Assembly: GCF_028693495.1 (NCBI RefSeq)
Contig: NZ_JAQUVG010000023.1
Coordinates: 1 to 37,579 of the forward strand
From: Zoogloea sp.
GTDB taxonomy: Bacteria > Pseudomonadota > Gammaproteobacteria > Burkholderiales > Rhodocyclaceae
Length of the DNA: 37,579 bases
Reading direction: 5' to 3'
Shown one piece after another: positions 34,347 to 37,579 of the stretch. The translations under genes were made by a program, and so were the position numbers. The number at the start of each line of letters is the position of its first letter. Within the stretch, counting starts at the first letter, position 1. The notes beneath the pieces are model-generated. The model was not told where the DNA came from. It ran no database searches and saw only the letters and a list, made by a program, of their open reading frames with translations.

Positions 34347-35893
34347 GCTGCGGGTTTGGCACAGGTGAAGGTGAGCAGGCAGCCCCGGGAGTGGCCGAAG
34401 GCGCCCAGGGTGTGGGCTTCCACCCGGAAGAGGCGGGTGCCGCAGAGGATCTCGGCCTTGCCCTCGCCAGCGGAGAGCAGCGGATGGAAGTCGGCCGGCA
34501 GCACATCCACCGCGTCCTGGCCGAGCAGGCGGGGCTGTTCGGAGAACAGGGCCTCGGCAGCCCGGTTGCAGAAGGCGATCATCCCGCCCGGATCCACCCC
34601 GATCACCGGCAGCGGCATGACTGCCAGGGCCTCCTGGGTCATGCTGAGGGCGGCCTCGTCCAGCCCCAGGCGGCGCTCCTGCTCCGCCAGGACCGACTTG
34701 AGGCGCTCGTTCATCCGGGCCAGTTCCTGATTGGCCTGCTGCAGTTCGGCGCCCAGGCGACGGTTGTCGTCGGCCAGAGCCTTGCGGCGGAAGGCTTCTT
34801 CGATGTTGGCCCGCAGCATGGCGTCGTCCCAGGGCTTGGTCAGGAACTTGTAGATGGCGCCCTCGTTGATGGCATTGGTCACCGACTGGAGATCGGTGTA
34901 GCCCGACAGCACCATGCGCACGGTGTCCGGCACCATGTCCTTGGCCTTGCGCAGGAACTCGACCCCGGTCATGCCCGGCATGCGCTGATCGGAAACGATC
35001 ACATCCACCGGGTTGGCAGCCAGGATCTCGAGTCCCTGCTGCCCCCCGCTGGCGGTCAGGATGGTATAGCCGTCCCGGCGCAGCAGGCGGCGCAGGGAGG
35101 ACAGGATGTTGTCTTCATCATCCACCAGCAGCAGGGTCTTGCGGGGTATCGGATCCCGGATCAGGTGTCCATCCAGCCGCCGCCCGTCGGCAAGCAGCTG
35201 GCCAAATTCCGCCGGCCGCAGGGCCGCCCCCAGGTACGGACCGGCCAGGATGTCGGCGCCACAGGCTTCCATGACCGAAGCGTGGAGAGGCGAGTCGATG
35301 CCCTCTGCACACACCGCCAACTTCAGGCGGTGGGCGCGACTGGCCAGGGCCCGGGCGATGGCCACGCCTTCCGGGTCTGCCGTGACATCCCGCGCCAGGC
35401 TGGCCGGAATCTTCATGCCATCCAGGAACTGGGCGTGGAGTGCCGCCAGATGGATGCCACTCCCGCTGGACACGTCGATCATGAAACGCACGCCGCAGGT
35501 CTTGAGGTGGGCGAGGGCCGCGCATTCCTCCGCCGAGATGCCGTCCTTGCCGCAGTGGATATGGAACTCCAGGCATCCAGGCGCCAGGCAGGCCTCCAGG
35601 AGAATGCCGTTGATCCGGTGGGCGACGTCGGTGTCGCACAACAGGTCCAGCTCCGCAGCCAGGGCCAGGGTCAGCGGGCGGTTCCGGGTGTGGTTCCAGC
35701 GGGCCATCTGGGTGCTGGCCGCCCGCAGCATCGCCAGGCTGGCTTCGCCGGATGCGCCCAGGGTCACTGCCCGGGGCTGACCGTCCAGGGCGGAGTAGAG
35801 CTCGGCCCCGGTCAGTTCGCCGCTGTGACAGTCATAACGTGGCAGGTAAAGCAGGGTATCCACCTCGGAGGTGGGGGCGGCTGGACAGTCCAT
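34343..35893 (-). CDS. Degenerate EAL-REC-coiled coil-PAS signalling protein
   Basis: A 516-residue cytoplasmic protein, first gene of the operon. Residues about 10-235 have the EAL fold pattern (LYLPRYDCHSGELTGAELYS at the start; CAEGID and ILAGPYLG at the end), but EAL reads ELY. The Asn of NLS, the EITE Glu and the second Asp of DDFG are replaced, so catalysis is unlikely. The receiver domain (251-370) has DDE at 258-260, phosphoacceptor Asp302 and Lys353. A coiled coil (about 371-412) and PAS domain (about 418-510) follow. An EAL domain placed before a receiver is unusual. The ATG ending at 35893 follows GGAG; the longer open frame upstream is antisense to hrpA. A FliA-like promoter lies 80 bases upstream. 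Confidence 0.88.
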   Translation of the reverse strand: MDCPAAPTSEVDTLLYLPRYDCHSGELTGAELYSALDGQPRAVTLGASGEASLAMLRAASTQMARWNHTRNRPLTLALAAELDLLCDTDVAHRINGILLEACLAPGCLEFHIHCGKDGISAEECAALAHLKTCGVRFMIDVSSGSGIHLAALHAQFLDGMKIPASLARDVTADPEGVAIARALASRAHRLKLAVCAEGIDSPLHASVMEACGADILAGPYLGAALRPAEFGQLLADGRRLDGHLIRDPIPRKTLLLVDDEDNILSSLRRLLRRDGYTILTASGGQQGLEILAANPVDVIVSDQRMPGMTGVEFLRKAKDMVPDTVRMVLSGYTDLQSVTNAINEGAIYKFLTKPWDDAMLRANIEEAFRRKALADDNRRLGAELQQANQELARMNERLKSVLAEQERRLGLDEAALSMTQEALAVMPLPVIGVDPGGMIAFCNRAAEALFSEQPRLLGQDAVDVLPADFHPLLSAGEGKAEILCGTRLFRVEAHTLGAFGHSRGCLLTFTCAKPAA

Positions 35894-35973
35894 CAGGTCT
35901 CCAGAGGGGGGAAAGCGGCACTTCCGGACAGAGTGCTCGGGTGCACGAAATCCTGCAAGGGCAATCCACCCAG

Positions 35974-36000
35974 GTATCGGCAGCCCGCCGGCAGGCTTGA
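35974..36000 (-). promoter_or_regulatory. Candidate sigma-28 (FliA) promoter for the five-gene signalling operon
   Basis: On the minus strand, TCAAGCCT (36000-35993), exactly 11 bases, then GCCGATAC (35981-35974). Compared with TAAAGTTT-N11-GCCGATAA, seven of eight -10 positions match, and the -35 keeps T-AAG-T; TCAAG is also common in beta- and gammaproteobacterial FliA sites. It ends 80 bases before the ATG. Confidence 0.5.
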
Positions 36001-36075
36001 GGGCGGGCGCGGGGAAGGGAGGGCTTTTTGTCCGGGGAGAGGTCCGGGCATGGGGTGCGGTGGGGTACGGCAGGG

Positions 36076-36081
36076 TAAAAT
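36076..36081 (+). promoter_or_regulatory. Possible -10 box for hrpA
   Basis: TAAAAT at 36076-36081, 67 bases before the hrpA ATG, five of six matches to the sigma-70 -10. No clear -35 is visible. Confidence 0.35.
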
Positions 36082-36148
36082 CCCGCCCCTGCGCTCCCGC
36101 TCCGGGCGCCGCAGCCGTAAACCTGTCCGACTCTCCGCCGTAGCGCCC

Positions 36149-37579
36149 ATGCCCGTCTCCCCCCCGCGGTCCGACCGCAACGATCCTTATGCCCTGCTCG
36201 AAGACTGCCTGTCGGCCGACCGTCCGGCCCTGCGCCGCGACCTGCGCCGCCTGCCCCGGCGCCCGCGCAGCCTGGCCGAGCTGCCGGAGCCCCTGCGCCT
36301 GCGCATCGCCGATTCGGCGGCCCGCCTGAGCGCCCGGGCGGCGGCCCTGCCCAAGCCGGATTTCCCCCCCGAGCTGCCGGTCAACCAGCGCAAGGACGAG
36401 ATCGCCGAGGCCATCCGCACGCACCAGGTGGTCATCGTGTGCGGCGAGACCGGCTCCGGCAAGACCACCCAGCTGCCCAAGATCTGCCTCGAGCTGGGCC
36501 GCGGGGTGGCCGGCCTGATCGGCCACACCCAGCCCCGGCGGATCGCCGCCCGGGCCACCGCCAGCCGCATCGCCCAGGAACTGAAGAGCGAGCTCGGCAG
36601 CATCGTCGGCTACAAAATCCGCTTCACCGACCGCATCGGGCCCCAGAGCTACATCAAGCTGATGACCGACGGCATCCTGCTCGCCGAGACCCAGGGCGAC
36701 CCGCTGCTGTCGGCCTACGACACCCTGATCATCGATGAGGCCCACGAACGCAGCCTCAACATCGACTTCCTGCTCGGCTACCTGCGCCAGCTGCTCGTCA
36801 AGCGGCCGGACCTGAAGCTGATCGTCACCTCGGCGACCCTGGACGCCGAGCGCTTCGCCCGCCATTTCGGCAAGGGCGACACGCCGGCGCCGGTTATTGA
36901 AGTATCGGGCCGGCTCTATCCCATCGAGATGCGCTACCGCCCGGTGGAGCGGGACGAGCCGAAACCGCTGCGCCCGGGCGAGGCGCCACCGCGCCAGGAC
37001 AGCCGCGGCCCCGACCGCGATCTCTACGACGCCCTGGTGGACGCGGTGGACGAGGCCCATCGCAGCGGTCCCGGCGACGTACTGGTGTTTTTGCCCGGCG
37101 AGCGGGAGATCCGTGAAGCTGCCGAGGCCTTGCGCAAGGCCCACCACGCCGCCGGCACCGAGATCCTGCCCCTGTTCGCCCGCCAGTCCGCCCAGGAGCA
37201 GGCCCGGGTGTTCGCCCCGTCCAAGGGGCGGCGGGTGGTGCTGGCCACCAACGTGGCCGAAACCTCCCTCACCGTGCCGGGCATCCGCTATGTGGTGGAC
37301 ACCGGCCTGGCCCGGCTCAAGCGCTACAGCCACCGCAACAAGGTGGAGCAATTGCAGATCGAGAAGATCGCCCAGTCGGCGGCCCGCCAGCGCGCCGGGC
37401 GCTGCGGCCGGGTGGCCGATGGCGTGTGCTTCCGCCTCTACGACGAGGACGACTTCAACAAGCGCCCGGCCCACACCGACCCGGAGATCCTGCGCTCGTC
37501 CCTGGCCGGGGTGATCCTGCGCATGAAGTCCCTCAAGCTCGGTGAGGTGGCCGACTTCCCCTTCATCGACGCGCCCCTG
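36149..37579 (+). CDS. hrpA: ATP-dependent RNA helicase HrpA, 5' part (runs off window end)
   Basis: HrpA is a DEAH-box helicase (about 1300 residues) that processes some mRNAs and resolves stalled ribosomes. The first 477 codons are visible. Walker A GETGSGKTTQ is at about 99-108, the HTQPRRIAARATA motif Ia follows, DEAH is at 196-199, SAT (motif III) at about 230, and the second RecA domain has LVFLPGEREI, NVAETSLTVPGI and QRAGRCGRV (motifs IV-VI). I chose the ATG at 36149 because the N-terminus then aligns with the family's helical region; no strong ribosome site is present. Very GC-rich with an almost complete antisense open frame. Divergent from the signalling operon. Confidence 0.94.
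   Translation, partial: MPVSPPRSDRNDPYALLEDCLSADRPALRRDLRRLPRRPRSLAELPEPLRLRIADSAARLSARAAALPKPDFPPELPVNQRKDEIAEAIRTHQVVIVCGETGSGKTTQLPKICLELGRGVAGLIGHTQPRRIAARATASRIAQELKSELGSIVGYKIRFTDRIGPQSYIKLMTDGILLAETQGDPLLSAYDTLIIDEAHERSLNIDFLLGYLRQLLVKRPDLKLIVTSATLDAERFARHFGKGDTPAPVIEVSGRLYPIEMRYRPVERDEPKPLRPGEAPPRQDSRGPDRDLYDALVDAVDEAHRSGPGDVLVFLPGEREIREAAEALRKAHHAAGTEILPLFARQSAQEQARVFAPSKGRRVVLATNVAETSLTVPGIRYVVDTGLARLKRYSHRNKVEQLQIEKIAQSAARQRAGRCGRVADGVCFRLYDEDDFNKRPAHTDPEILRSSLAGVILRMKSLKLGEVADFPFIDAPL

Noticed and set aside
35894-37474. Long minus-strand open frame extending the EAL-REC-PAS gene upstream across hrpA
   Set aside because: It is antisense to the strongly conserved helicase domains and reads as low-complexity Gly/Ala/Leu sequence; the EAL-like homology begins only at the ATG ending at 35893.

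Overview
The window looks like chromosomal DNA of a GC-rich Betaproteobacterium, most likely of the Rhodocyclales (Azospira/Dechloromonas-like). This rests on the gene orders petABC-sspA-sspB and rplU-rpmA-obgE-proB, the Omp32-like general porin, a high-potential c8/c551-type cytochrome, a bacteriohemerythrin and a high density of cyclic-di-GMP signalling genes. Genus-level placement is an inference. No rRNA, tRNA, insertion sequence, prophage or CRISPR array was seen.

Layout. Bases 1-2535: 3' part of galE, a translationally coupled DUF2237 gene, and a convergent PBP4-type D,D-carboxypeptidase (dacB). Bases 2794-6635: cytochrome bc1 complex (petABC) followed by sspA and sspB. Bases 6753-8297: bacteriohemerythrin, then a YcgR-like PilZ protein behind a good FliA (sigma-28) promoter match. 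Bases 8378-16324: dadA, divergent fbp, a trifunctional-length type B putA without a DNA-binding domain, and tamA. Bases 16576-18308: a small cytochrome c and a strongly expressed porin, each with clear terminators. Bases 18635-21584 (minus strand): rplU-rpmA, a terminator, then obgE-proB overlapping by 20 bases.

Bases 21699-25804 (minus): a three-gene cassette of a membrane HAMP-PAS-GGDQF-EAL protein, an outer-membrane barrel and a small PstS-like periplasmic protein. It resembles in layout, not in sequence, envelope-to-c-di-GMP relays such as YfiBNR. glnS follows, also on the minus strand. Bases 27913-30066 (plus): a REC-PAS-(degenerate GGDEF)-EAL response regulator. It converges on a tight minus-strand operon (35893 down to 30076) of five genes: degenerate EAL-REC-coiled coil-PAS; a 104-residue 'PGM' module protein; an HDOD protein; a PAS-PAS histidine kinase; and a REC-HD-GYP phosphodiesterase. 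The window ends inside hrpA, which is divergent from this operon.

How it fits together. The most interesting content is 21.7-35.9 kb. Every c-di-GMP enzyme there that looks catalytically intact is a degrader (two EAL, one HD-GYP), while every GGDEF domain carries substitutions at its signature. The five-gene operon has one kinase, two closely related receiver domains and two possible readouts (HD-GYP activity and a non-catalytic EAL-like scaffold). Sigma-28-like promoters precede both this operon and the PilZ gene, suggesting (inference) that a c-di-GMP-lowering, motility-linked circuit spans the window.
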